Below, one piece after another: positions 47,660-58,313 of a DNA stretch of 64,000 nt (the first letter of the stretch is position 1; each line of letters starts with the position of its first letter). The position numbers were made by a program, and so were the translations under genes. This stretch comes from Uloborus plumipes (lineage: Eukaryota; Arthropoda; Arachnida; Araneae; Uloboridae), in contig JAXGGA010002264.1 of NCBI GenBank assembly GCA_038373865.1, positions 62,001 to 126,000 of the forward strand, given 5' to 3'. The notes under the pieces are model-generated. The model was not told where the DNA came from. It worked only from the letters and a program-made list of their open reading frames with translations, and made no database searches.

Positions 47660-47916
47660 TCTCTACAAAAGGGTATGTATGACGTTTCTACTGAAAATTA
47701 AATCTGACATTAATGATTTAATGTCTCTTCTGTAGCTGCTACTATCCGTTCTACGAATCCCGATGAGAAACATCAAAGTTGTTATCAAGGGAAAATCCTT
47801 AACTTTTTGGTTTTGAATGGCATTTTTGGATCTCTCAGCATTCTTTGCAGCTTTCTCCGCTCATCATACAGTTTTTCTAGGTTTGTAACGTAGGTTTTAG
47901 ATTGTTTGGCTGGCAT
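47660..47916 (-). pseudogene. Possible N-terminal coding fragment of the 8.5-kb element
   Basis: On the minus strand an ATG at 47916 opens MPAKQSKTYVTNLEKLYDER then RKLQRMLRDPK. A +1 shift continues NAIQNQKVKDFPLITTLMFL. It is basic and rich in predicted helix, and it lies on the same strand as and upstream of the C-terminal fragment at 43079. Linking the two is an inference. I do not recognise the domain. Confidence 0.3.
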
Positions 47917-49123
47917 CTTAGCTTTTTCACAAAAAATGAGAACTCCCTTTAGTTACTTGAAGCTTTTCTGAATATCAGTTTAATTTGACGCAAGTTTTAA
48001 AGATAGAAGGTAAGATAAGAAGGTAACTTGGAGCCTGTGATTTAATGAGACATGCGGCTATTAAAAATTGTCTTTCTGTCTTAAATTCAAGCTTGTTGAT
48101 CTTTGGAAACCGAAAGTGGAGCCATTCTCCATTAAATCTCAAGGATTGTGTCCCAAACTAGTTGCTTGAAGACTTGCAAAGCGAACAACTATGAATACTA
48201 TATTTATAAAGTGTTGTGGGGTGTCTTAATGATTTCTCGGCCCTCCCACAATAGAGATGGCGATTGAACCTTTCTATAATGGGGAATCATAGTTTTCTCG
48301 CTTCCCCAGGGGGTCGAAAGCCCTAACAAGGCAGATTTTTAAGCTAATATTCAGCTCTGACGGCTAAGGAGGAAAGCAGCGTTTTGTATTTGAAGGGGTT
48401 AAGAGATGAAAGGGTTAAGTGACAAAACAGAAATTGCGAGTAATTAAAGTTCAAAGTTTTATTACTGTAGTTATTGCAGATTTTTTGTTTTCTTGTTTTG
48501 TCATTAGTGTGCGAATGATATTGGTCTATTGATATCTACTGTTTGATTTACCAAGTTTTATTTTCTCACCTGTATCTATTGCTTACCATTGTAGAGAGCG
48601 TTCATTTTTTAAAATGTAACTTAGCCCCTTCATCCTCCAAGCCCTTCATTTATGGCTCGTACTGCTCAATTCATAAGCTTTACTCGCAGTTATTTATTTT
48701 ATCTATGAGTTTCAAAGACATAAATTTATTATATATTCGTAATAATATTGTTGTTTTTTTTCTGAAAAGTCAACGTTTTCCGTAGATTTCATCAAATTTA
48801 CTAAAATAACTTATTAATTTACATTTTAATGATTTATTTTTTCTAAGCAATTTCGAGGATTTAGCGCTGCAGCCTGACTTGAAAAATTCTGAAAAATATT
48901 CAATTTTTTCGAGACTTTAAATGAAATTAGACTTAAAGAAAATAAAATTTCCTACAAAATGAGATAAAAATACAGCTTCTAAGATGAATAATTTTGGTTT
49001 TACAGAGGAAAAACTACGATTTTTGTCTAAAAATCGCAGTTTTTCGTAATTTTACCCACTTTGATGCACGTGTTAATATTATCCGATTAAGCTAAAACTT
49101 TTCAAATCTCATTTTCTAGTCTA

Positions 49124-50122
49124 CTAGCTGACCCGGCCACGCGCTGCTGTGGCTAAGGTATGGGTTAAACTATAATGTTTCAATAGAAACGAAAAACTTT
49201 ATTACCGTTATAGAGATCAACTTTATATAAATATGAATTTGAGGTCAAAATATGAAAACAATCGAACAAAAATTTCCTACGTTTGCTAGAAACAAAAAAT
49301 GTAGCATTTTAGTACTTAGAAATATTATATTCAAGCTTGTAACAATTGAGTTAATTAAAAATTTGCTAATTGCTATTGTAACATTTTATTTTTTAATAAT
49401 ATAGGTAGGGTAGATAATTAACCAATATTATTTGTTATTTTTTGAATTATAAGCATTTTTAATTTCAGTTTAACTCAACACTAATCGGTGCACAATATTC
49501 TTTGTTAATCTGTCTCTTGTAAACAAAAATAGATTGGACAATTTTCCCACACGGGAGCAAGCGACCTATAGTTGCCCATGGGAAAACATGGATTTTCTAA
49601 ATCTAAACCGCAAATTGACATTGTTTGTCCTTGGGACTTATTAACGGACATGGCGAAAGCTAAACGAATGGGAAACTGTAGCCTTTTGAAGGGTATTGAA
49701 GATTCTGACGGTGTCATTGGGATACGTGGCAACAGAACTACTTCATCTTTAAACTTGCCAGTCAAAATGATTGCCTCAATAATGTTCCCGGTGATTTTTT
49801 TGATAACTAAACGCGTACCATTGCATAATCTCGGTGCATTTAAATTACGTAGAACTATGGGTGAACCAATTTTTAACCGCAGATTATGTGGTGGCATTCC
49901 AGGTATGTTTAAAGAATTTTAGCCGAGAATACAGAAAAGCTGGTAGCTAAATAGATAATTTGCAATAAAAAAATATTGCGGTCCTAAATTGAGATAAAAA
50001 CTATCCTATCATTTAAGTTGGACCAAACTGAAACTGCGTGCAAAATTTGGTTACAATCGGTTCAGTAATTGAGGAGTCCATTGGCCACAAACCCAGGGAC
50101 ACGTAATTTTTATATATTAAGA
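49124..50122 (-). mobile_element. Truncated Helitron inserted in the right arm of the 8.5-kb element
   Basis: On the minus strand the element begins TCTTAATATATAAAAATTAC and ends with the hairpin GCCACAGCAGCGCGTGGC, then CGGGTCAGCTAG, followed by T. Both termini are canonical Helitron features and insertion is between A and T. The exact empty site, GTGCCAATAGACTAGAAAAT, survives at 42464-42483 in the opposite arm. 999 bp. It contains a helicase C-terminal fragment. Confidence 0.92.
49505..49897 (-). pseudogene. Helitron helicase (Pif1-like) C-terminal fragment
   Basis: The frame gives [20 protein letters not shown], then [20 protein letters not shown], then [21 protein letters not shown], then [12 protein letters not shown]. 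This is the last part of the superfamily 1 helicase domain of Helitron RepHel proteins, including helicase motifs V/VI ([11 protein letters not shown]). The usual VACSR motif that follows is disrupted. Everything N-terminal, including the Rep endonuclease and Walker motifs, is missing. Confidence 0.9.
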
Positions 50123-50626
50123 TTGGCACATTTTAGAGGGGTGCCTCAAAAGATTAGTTGAAAAAGAAATTCTCCATGTTACTTGCAATTTCGAGGATTT
50201 GCGTTGCAACCTGACTTCTGAAAAATATTTAATTATTTTTTTTGAAACTTTAAATAAGATTAGACATTAGAAAATCAAATTTCCTACAAAATGAGACCAA
50301 AATAAAGCTTCTAGGATTCGTAGTTTCGGTTTTACAGAGTAAAAACTACAATTTTTGGCTAAAAATGGCTGTTTTTCTTAACTTTACCCTCTTTGCGGCA
50401 CGTGTTAATATTATCCGATTAAGCCAAAACTTTGCAAATCTCATTTTGTAGCCCATCGGCACATTTTAGGGGGGGGGGGGGCCGCAAAAGATTAGTTGAA
50501 AAAAAAAATTTCCCCATGTTACTTGTGACCACCTTAGTGCCACACACATCAGCTGTATCAACTAGGCAATAAAGAGCATTTATTTTGGATTGTAAATCAA
50601 TAGCTTCTTTTTTATGAATGTGCCAT

Positions 50627-52987
50627 TAGGGTGATTCAAAAAAAAATTTTTTTTTGAATTTCTCTGGTCTTACCCCGCAGTTTTTTTACACTATTCATGA
50701 ATGTAATGCATGTAAAGTTTTAGCTCAATTGAATAATATTTAGAGGTCGCTCAACGCGATCGAATTCTGTTGAAAATTAGCTATTTCGAGAGTTGGAGTA
50801 TATAGCTTCATTACCCGAAATAATATTATTCTTCATATAAAATGGAGTAACTTAAAACGTTAGTTTACTCTACTAAGTAATTAGTCAATAAAATAACTCG
50901 AAGTGAGTTGTAACGATTACCCCCCCCCCCCCGCTCCAAAGCTGCATTATCTCTTACCTGAGTTTGGGTAGAAAATGCAGCTGCGAGCTCGGGCTGTGGT
51001 TTCTGCTTTCTTTTCGGTTGTTTAAGGTATATGAGTTTATTTGGCTAAAACACCTAGCATCCACTCTAGACAGGGCACAGTATAAGTGACAAAAAGCCAC
51101 TTTGATAGTAGCTGCTACAGTACAAAGTATGGGTCAAAATAGGGAGGATTTGACAACGTCCATAAAACGGTAAATGCAAACTATTCGCTCTGAATTAGCC
51201 GTTATACAAAAGTCGTTTAAATCTAGGACTTCCTTTGATAGTTCACTGGAACGAAACACTTATTCAAACTATATTGGGGAAATGAAGGATGATCGGCGGG
51301 TTTCATACCAGTATTAGTATCAGGACCACAAGCATTGATGATTTACTTCCGGGTTCTAGTAAGTTAGTCAGGCATTGGAATTGCTACGGAAAATGAAGCT
51401 ATACGATAACCAGTTAGATAAATGGGAACTTACTGAGCTCGTACGTGGTATGTGTTTCAATACGACATGCATTGCCTGTACTAAAGTTGGAGCATGTTTG
51501 AACTTGGGGAAAAAAAAACTAGGGATTCAACTTTTATATTGTGCTTTCCGCCATTATATTTTAGACATTGTGTTTTCTGTGGTATTACAACCGAAATCTA
51601 TTCTACTCTTGGTCTCTCGGTATTTTAACCGATAAACCAAGAAATAAGTAGAATGGGGGTATTTGATTGCATGCAATGTCAGATGCGATGTTCATGCAAT
51701 TGTGTGGAACCATCCACTGCCATTGGATCTACAATACTGCTTTTTAAGCGGTTTTAGCAATCATAGTCCAGAATAAAACATTCTAATTTAAACCTGGAGT
51801 GAGGAACGATGAGGTTGAGGAGTTGGCAGCACATTCAGAGCAACGTGCAACTAGTAATGGAAGTTGCGCAAAGTTAACTTCTGATGACCCATGTAAAAGT
51901 GTGCAAGGAATATACTAGAGCTTAGTGCGATTTTCTTGAGCAGAGCACCTTCTCTTGGTGTATGTTTTCGTGTCCCAGGATTGGTTCCTCGTGTTATATC
52001 TGTGTTAAAGATTCTTTATGGCTTCAAGTTATGGATATTTCCCAACCAGTTCAAACTTGCAGCTGGACAAACAAAAGTAACATATGAATGTGATTTCTTT
52101 CACGTTCTTATCGTTAATGGGGAAGAATATCTAAGAGCTGGGTTCCCAGCAACCCTTTTTGTGCAAGCACTAAGAAATGATTTGGAATATTTTTAGCGTC
52201 CTTATTCATGTAAAGAAGAAACTCAAAATATATCAGCTGTTTGATCCTGAGCATTCGAATCTTTAAGATAGCTACCAACAAGGCTTTATACTACCAAAGA
52301 AACTGAGGATTGTAAACCACAATACGGAGCGTGGCATGGCCCTTATTGAAGCATTTGTTAAGACTATCATTAACGACGAAAAACAGACAGTGTCTTCAAG
52401 TGGTACAGGAACACAGAAAAGGTTTCAAAGTTGCAAAAAAGTAACCTTAAAAAGTATTGCAAGAATTAATGAGCGAATTACTATATATTTAATGTATTTA
52501 AATTTGTTTTTTATATTTTTTCTGTATTTGATTAGTTGTCATACTTTTCTGCATTTCATTGGTTTTTCAGATATATAGTTCATTTTGTGATTGCACGCTT
52601 CTTTTCTTCGGAGATATAAAAAGCAATAAGTAACTTTATTATTATTATTATTTACGTTCGCATTTGTGCCACTATCACAAAATTTAAAGTACTCCTAAAT
52701 GTAAATATAGTTTACTAAAATTTTGGGCGAATAATTCAGTGTATATAAAGGGCCTAAATAAGACGGTAAGACGAATAAAAATACAAAGGCTTTTTTCTAT
52801 AGATATCATTTACGATCACGTTTTTGTCAATATCACAATTTCAAGGCGTTTGAGCGACCTCTAAATATTAATATATTTTGCCAAAGTTTTGCACAAATAA
52901 TCAGTGTATATAGTGGCACAAAATAAGAGGGTAAGACGCACAAAAATACAAAGTTTATTTTTTTCTATACATTTCTGAATCACCCTA
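50627..52987 (+). mobile_element. 2.4-kb TIR element with TAGGGTGATTCA ends and 9-bp target duplication
   Basis: ATGTGCCAT occurs at 50618-50626 and 52988-52996. The ends TAGGGTGATTCA and TGAATCACCCTA are perfect inverted 12-mers, and the following bases resemble those of the 8.5-kb element (A-rich run, then TTGAATTTCT against TCGAATTTCT). The right arm has two tandem ~160-bp units with GGTAAGACG. It carries a plus-strand transposase-like relic. It lies 82 bp from the 8.5-kb element. Confidence 0.85.
51375..52443 (+). pseudogene. Transposase-like relic of the 2.4-kb element
   Basis: Frames in order: 51375-51635 gives MKLYDNQLDKWELTELVRGM, then CFNTTCIAC...GACLNL...KLGIQLLYCAFRHYIL. Next, 51936-52196 gives CFRVPGLVPRVISVLKILYG and IFPNQFKLAAG. 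Last, 52321-52443 has NTERGMALIEAFVKTIINDE. From memory I associate these with a family of uncharacterised proteins having FDTTxSNTG, CRHH and TAERGVxLI blocks. The FNTT...RHY stretch may be the first catalytic region of an RNase H-like transposase, which is an inference. Multiple stops lie between frames. Confidence 0.55.
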
Positions 52988-53027
52988 ATGTGCCATTATT
53001 GCCACCGGTGAGTGGTATTAAATAAAT

Positions 53028-53515
53028 TGAAAACAATAGCTGATTATGTGCAATGAGTTATATATATAAATATATAACTCATATATATAAATTGAAAACA
53101 ATATACATAAATTGAAAACAATATACATAAATTGAAAACAATAGCTGATTATGTGCAATTAGCCCATAATAAGGGCGAAACTGCAGTCTTAGGATGCTAT
53201 GATCGAGCTGTGGGTGCATTTGCTACAGTTCTGCCTCAGCCCTGGCTTACGGGCGGTAACTCATTGCACATTACCCAGTTTTAGCCTTCCAATTTCGAGT
53301 TGAGCCGCACCATAGTTTGCGGACGCTCGCTGGTAAGATAAATTCACTTTATCTACCAGTTTGTTGGCTATCTTAGCTACAATAAGACGATTTTTGCCTC
53401 CGGCTCGATCATTGGCTATTCCTAACTGAGGAGCCCATAATAAGGGCAAAACTGCAGTCTTAGGATGCTATGATCGAGCTGTGGGTGCATTTGCTACAAT
53501 AGCTGATTATTTTCA
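53028..53515. repeat. Composite repeat: short tandem units and a 68-bp direct repeat
   Basis: AAATTGAAAACAATA(T/G) recurs several times at 53028-53145 with a TATATAAATATATAACTCAT palindrome between. AGCCCATAATAAGGGC and the following ~66 bp occur at 53161-53227 and again at 53432-53498. Between them lies a segment whose minus strand resembles the repeats at 63.2-63.6 kb (GGAGGC...AA.CGTCTTATTGTAG). Non-coding. Confidence 0.7.
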
Positions 53516-53654
53516 TGAAAAAATATAAAGATCGTATTTTTGTTTTACTAAGGAAAGTAACATAACTGTTAAAATGTCATTCTGTGGACGGATGTCACTT
53601 AAAACAATGTATTAAGATTGTTTCCTATTGTTATGTTTAATGTATGGGAATTAC

Positions 53655-53794
53655 CTGGCAGGCATCTTTTCCACCTTCAAAAAATCCGGCGCACATAAAG
53701 CCCTTCGTGATGGGTTGAAAGTACCTTCGATTGCAGTCGGCGTTGTCCCAAATGGGCATGGTCACTTGTTGCAAACTGCCACTACCAGAGCCAC
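53655..53794 (-). CDS. Serine protease gene 2, 168-182 loop and S1-pocket exon
   Basis: Minus-strand acceptor TTTCAG and donor CCAG|GTAATT; enters in phase 1 and leaves in phase 0. The product is [20 protein letters not shown], then [20 protein letters not shown], then GGKDACQ. Cys168, Cys182 and Cys191 are present. Asp189, Ala190 and Gln192 are at the S1 position, predicting cleavage after Arg or Lys. The [10 protein letters not shown] stretch is ordinary for proclotting-enzyme-like proteases. It is the counterpart of exon 3 of gene 1, with the same phases and near-equal length (140 against 134 nt). Confidence 0.95.
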
Positions 53795-54767
53795 CTGAAA
53801 AAGGGGTTTTCAGTGTATGCAGTCTCAGTAATACCACAGTAAATGTTGAACATGTAGAGATGAGTTCGGGCTCATTTTTGAGAACACTGTCTCAAACCAA
53901 AATCCGAGTGAAACTTTCTTGTCTCAAGAACCGAGCCCACTATATTCTGATATGGTTTATTGAAAGGTTAGTATCGGCTGATATCTTACATCAACTACTA
54001 AATATGGGTACATCTGCGATTGTTTGAAAATGTTTTTTTTTTTTAAATCCTTTCTGTTAATGAAATATGTTAAATTAAATGTTCTTAAGTAACAGAAGTA
54101 ATGTTCTCAAAATGCTCCACTTCAAAGGCATTATTAATGTATGACAAATTGCAACCGGTGCCCACTGTATGTAAAAGTAGTAATCGTAATTATGAATGAA
54201 TGTTGATTTATTTTCGTTTTTTAATTTCCACACATATTCAAATGATTTAAATGTTCTTGTTTAGCGTAATAATGTCTATTTGCTTGAGTGGACGATTGAA
54301 TTCGAGCCCACCAGAGCCCGAAACCTATTCCGGTTCTCGAGCCAGTCTTAGCTGGCTATAAGTGTTGTCTGAGTGGCTCGCAGACTCAATTTATGTATTG
54401 GATTCAGTATGTCGCGGAAAGCCGGTGCATTTTCTGTGAAGAACAGTGTCTCATAAAATTCAATAGCGCAATAGATGGTGATAACCGGCAGCGTGGAGTC
54501 AAGATCAGTTTTAGTTCAGAAAAAACCTAGTGTTCGTCAAAACACTGGAAAAGGTTAAATGCGAGAGCTAGCGTCGTTCAGCGATACGAGATCTCAGGGG
54601 AATTATTTTCAAGAAATAAGTTCTCTACACTAAATCCAAAACCACAACATGTATGCTCATTTTTCAGTTTTGTGATTTCATTGCATAATGAAGCTTCTAT
54701 GGTAGGTTATTAACTTCACTACCCCAACTTATAGAACAAAATGGTCCTACTCTTGCCCTATTTTACT
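53795..54767. other. Intron of gene 2, nothing recognised
   Basis: No domain or repeat boundary is seen. A small tract near 54290-54360 repeats GAGCCCACCAGAGCCCGAAA-like words. The plus-strand frame 53731-54027 overlaps the exon antisense and is a shadow. Confidence 0.5.
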
Positions 54768-54771
54768 TTAA

Positions 54772-55285
54772 CCCGTTACCGCCCAGTGATCTATTTACAA
54801 ATCATCTCTTTTCAGACACCTCACTGAAATTAATATCTTTTTATCATTTCTTATTCTTATTGGCTGGTTTCCTTACACGTGTAGCTGCGCCCCTTAAAGT
54901 TGAACCTTTCTTTCCCCGGTCAGTCCAGCAGGTAATGTTTAAAGTTTGTCATGTTGCAGATTCATAGTGTACTATTCAATTTGCGGTACAACGGAATTTT
55001 CTTTTAAGAATATATTATACTTTTCTTTAGCTGGTTTTAATTTTACAAAAACTTTATTCTTAATTTACAACATTGGTACCTTCAAAGATAAGATTAAAGG
55101 AAAGTTACCTACTTTTATACCACCAGAAATGCCCAGTTATCTATTTATAGATCATCTATTTTTTCGACTAAAACATAGTGTAAGCGACTAAAACTTTATC
55201 TTTACTCTATTTACGAAGTATAAAATGGAATTCAAAAAGATTTTTTTAAAAATTGTCATTTTAAAATAACCTAGGCGTTAACGGA
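54772..55285. mobile_element. piggyBac-like MITE, TTAA target, degenerate right end
   Basis: The junctions are TTAA-CCCGTTACCGCCCA and TAGGCGTTAACGGA-TTAA. A second copy of the left subterminal sequence (GCCCAGTTATCTATTTATAG) occurs near 55131. 514 bp, non-coding. Confidence 0.65.
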
Positions 55286-55713
55286 TTAATAAGTAAAATA
55301 TCATTAAGTTTGGAAACGCAGCTCCACTCATCCATGTGCTAGAATTTCCCAAATATTGCAGTAAAATATTTGAACAATCTGATACTTGCTGATTAGTTGT
55401 GTTAATAATACCCATGTCCAGTTTCCAACGGCAGGCCAGATCCACGAGATTGTACGTTTTGTGTGTGAAATGAATGATGAAACTCGTTTTACTAACAAAC
55501 TTCCTTGAAAAAATGAATAAAGGCTAGCTGCTAAAGCCATAAAATCTCGATAGAGAGTTAAAAATTATCTAATACTTAGTTTTGGGGCCGACAAAACCAG
55601 TTACGTCCAACACACATTATTAAAGATGCAATGCAAAAAGCAGCTATTTGTAGGGGTTGGACTTGATTCTTCGCCATTCTATGGAAGTATAACTGGAGTA
55701 GATGAATATTTAC

Positions 55714-55991
55714 CGTACGAAACGGTGCCCCAGCCGGTCACGGTGCCCATGTAGCCGACGAGGGCGTTGGCCTTGAGTCCGTGGGTGGGCAGGCAGACGG
55801 GGCTCGCGAACTCGGAGTAGGCGACGGCCTTCCGCAACTTGAGAAGCGCGATGTCGTTGTAGAATCCGCTCCGGGAGAACTCGGGGTGCGGGATTGCCTC
55901 GGCCACCCCGAAGTCCACGGGCTCCATCCCGTCGTCAGTCCGGAAGAGGTGGTGGTCGCCCAGACGGACGGTCAGCTGCTCTTTGCGGTAC
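55714..55991 (-). CDS. Serine protease gene 2, Asp102 exon
   Basis: Minus-strand acceptor GTGCAG and donor TACG|GTAAAT; enters in phase 2 and leaves in phase 1, exactly like exon 2 of gene 1. The product starts YRKEQLTVRLGDHHLFRTDD, continues GMEPVDFGVAEAIPHPEFSR and SGFYNDIALLKLRKAV (catalytic Asp102 in NDIALL), then SPVCLPTHGLKANALVG and MGTVTGWGTVSYG. All standard S1A landmarks are present. The exon is strikingly GC-rich (third positions mostly G or C) compared with other exons and its AT-rich flanks. A long plus-strand frame over it (55781-56014) is an antisense shadow. Confidence 0.95.
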
Positions 55992-56744
55992 CTGCACAAA
56001 GAATGAACCTTTGATTCGTACTAACTTCGCAGAAGGAAGGTCCCTTTTTAAGTCATTTTTCGATCAACTCTCAAGTTGGATTAGATTTCTGCTAAAGAAA
56101 AAAAACCTATTAAAATATCTTTCGGCCCCAGATTTGAAAATAAAATCGCACCATCTTGGATTCATTTACGTTACTTTGTCAGGATGTCACCGTAGACAAC
56201 CCCATGATCTTTAATTGCCCGGGACCCCTAATTGGTTAAAGACGACCCTGATTCTATATGATAATTAAGGTAGTTAAGACCAGTGACTACTTCGCATTGG
56301 TAGGCGTTAAAAGTAAAAAAAATTTGAACGTTTCGCATTTCCTCCTATAGCACGGAGGGTAAAATGTAAAAGCTTTAAACTTATTTCACAGTGTCATTTT
56401 CAAAACAATGAGAAAAAAAACGGAACTCTATGAATGTCAGCTGTATGATGACTCTTGCCAAATAGTCTAACTCCAAAAATCACTGCAAGTATGGTAATAA
56501 ATTTTGTCTCCCATTTAACCACAACTGACTCTACTAAGGTTTGTAAAAGTTTCTACCCATTTTGGCTTTGTATTAGCCTCATTTCTGGGCCGCGAACAAG
56601 CTGCCAGTGGGAAATGAAGCATTCGAGGGATGATCAGAATGAAAGGGTTCAAAGCGACTAAAGAAATATTTATCAGCCATTGACAGAAAATACAAAAAAA
56701 AAAAAGAAATAAGATAAGAATGTACCACCGATCATTTTTTGACA
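55992..56744. other. Upstream intron of gene 2, nothing recognised
   Basis: No exon with an AAHC motif is visible on the minus strand here or further right. The frames at 56455-56661 and 56515-56754 overlap each other on opposite strands and show no domain. Confidence 0.5.
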
Positions 56745-57000
56745 TAATCACCAAGTATATCTAGGCATTTATCAGAATGCAGAGCCAACGTGTTGATCCC
56801 GTCTTGGTAGAAATTAGGGGAAATTCCTATGCATTGAGCCAGGTTTCTGCGGATGTTGACAGGAATAGTTACTTTGCTAAATCTGCGCTATATGAGGGAT
56901 GACTTCAGATTTCCCCTTTGTACCGTCGCAATAGTTCGTGCATTGTTTTAGCAGTATGGGGTCTGGAATTGTCATGCAAGAGGATGACACCTTTTCTCAA
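56745..57000 (-). pseudogene. Mariner-type transposase C-terminal relic
   Basis: On the minus strand, near 57000-56900, LLHDNSRPHTAKTMHELLRR matches the mariner catalytic block HDNARPH (second Asp). After stops and a deletion, YQDGINTLALHSDKCLDILG then DYV at about 56815-56750 matches the mariner C-terminus (pattern KCLxxxGDYV). The segment between, with the third catalytic Asp (SPDL block), is disrupted. DNA up to about 57250 may be further decayed mariner, but I cannot align it. Confidence 0.7.
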
Positions 57001-57719
57001 CATGCTCTGTCATTTGCGGACATATTCTTTACATACAAAAATCGAATCACGGCATTCACTTTTCACATGAGGCCATTTTTCTAAGCGTCTTGCCAATTCA
57101 ATCGTTCTGGACCATCTTGGAACGTTCACTACCAACTATATGGCACACTGTATGGCAAGTAGCATCATCTGTCTCGACTCTGGGAAAACAAAAATTTTTC
57201 ACAATATGTAGTTTTCAAATGCTGCAACTTTTAACTTTTTCGTCTGATTATCCCTCTTACAACCATTGAAAAACGTAGGATGGACTTCAGATAAGGCAGT
57301 TTAGTGAAATTGACTTTCAAACGGGCGGTATCGGAAAGTGTGATTACGAAACACAGGTATCAAAATGAAGAAATCTCCTAAACCTTGTTAAAATAGTCAA
57401 CTCTGCTCATGTGCCTCTAAATGGGGTATCATACACAGGGAAATTTGTTCAATGCCGTGTCAAATCAGTTCAAACCGCAACTTCTAATCTCCAGTCAACT
57501 TCGGTCACAGAATATCCCTATGCTATTTCTGGCCGGTAGTTAAATAAAAAGTTGCGAGCAAATGAGGAGTTGCGTTGAACGAAGTTTCCTAGATGTGATA
57601 CTCTCTTACCGTTTTTCTCCCCCGATAAGATGAATCAGAAAGAAATCCATTAAAGTCAGCTCTTTTAAACGAAAGAGAAATTACATGAACCAGAGCACCA
57701 CTGGTATCGTCCTGGAGGC

Positions 57720-57956
57720 TCCATAGCTCAGGGTTTTAGTAGACGGGAACAAACTATTCTTGCACGTCCTCGTAGTGGTCCTCAAACCATGGAATTCTCC
57801 GAATGTTCTGAGAACTTTTATATGTGTACCAACTGTTCTATTGCCCACATTCTCGAGCATCCGAGACTCACCAGACAAGATTTGGCTGACGATCCCTTGC
57901 TGGTGTTAGACTTTTTGAGAGTGTACAAAGTCATGGACCTGGTTTATCTCTGCTGA
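57720..57956 (+). pseudogene. C-terminal fragment of a non-LTR retrotransposon protein
   Basis: The frame gives SRREQTILARPRSGPQTMEF, then CSENFYMCTNCSIAHILEHP, then RLTRQDLADDPLLVLDFLRV and KVMDLV, and ends at TGA 57954-57956. The Cys-x2-Cys...His cluster followed by RLTxQDLxDDPLLVLDFLRV is, from memory, the C-terminal end of a retrotransposon polyprotein abundant in spiders. No reverse transcriptase or RNase H core is seen upstream. It is the main sequence hint for the taxonomic guess. Confidence 0.6.
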
Positions 57957-58313
57957 CCAATGCAACAACAAATCAGCACTCTATAACTGCAAGTTCCAAG
58001 CGTCCGGAAAAAAGCTTAGAGTTCATGATAGTTCGAGCTATGGAAGTGTCCCACATATTTTTGAAGTGTTTGGGACGCAATTAAAACTTCGAGATAAAGG
58101 GATATTCGAGTGGACGTATTAAAAGCTCGGTCTTCACACTAGTTGCCTTGTTGAATCACCTCAATTTTAGTACGGAAGAATTTGTTGAAGAATTCGGATT
58201 AGTCCCGCAAAATATATAGTATGAGAAGTGATAAAAATAAGCAGTCCTAAAGTGAAGAATATGGAACCCTCAAATTTTACCCGAGTTTAAGAGTCATTAC
58301 TATTTTGAAAGAC

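Larger units (their letters stand above)
42063..50536 (-). mobile_element. 8.5-kb palindromic TIR element with 9-bp target duplication
   Basis: GTGCCACAC lies on both sides (42054-42062 and 50537-50545). The ends are TAGAGTGGTCACAA and TTGTGACCACCTTA. Long inverted arms cover about 42063-42680 and 48850-50536, each with two diverged copies of a ~350-bp unit carrying ATTTGAAAAGTTTTAGCTTA or its inverse. A second inverted pair lies inside (43797-44050 and 47290-47602). The interior holds transposase-like fragments on the minus strand. A Tc1-type fold-back and a Helitron have inserted into it. It is in the long intron of gene 2. Confidence 0.8.
32313..55991 (-). other. Gene 2 span: trypsin-like S1A serine protease, 5' incomplete
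   Basis: Three coding exons on the minus strand (55714-55991, 53655-53794, 32313-32471) join in phases 1 and 0 to give 191 residues, from just after the His57 region to the C terminus. The upstream exon with the activation site and His57 was not found between 55992 and 64000. The intron between the last two exons is 21.2 kb and packed with transposons; the other is 1.9 kb. The sequence resembles arthropod proclotting-enzyme or clip-domain proteases from memory. Any N-terminal clip domain would be outside the window. Confidence 0.9.

Noticed and set aside
49572..49922. Plus-strand frame of 116 codons
   Set aside because: It is antisense to the Helitron helicase fragment 49505-49897, which has clear helicase motifs.
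42063..50536. CACTA element with a CCA duplication
   Set aside because: CACTAGAGTGGTC can be read as a CACTA terminus, but shifting the boundary to TAGAGTGG gives a perfect 9-bp duplication (GTGCCACAC) and ends that match the neighbouring element, a better explanation.
55781..56214. Plus-strand coding frames over 55781-56014 and 55894-56214
   Set aside because: They are antisense to the GC-rich protease exon 55714-55991; the high GC removes stop codons. No domain is present.
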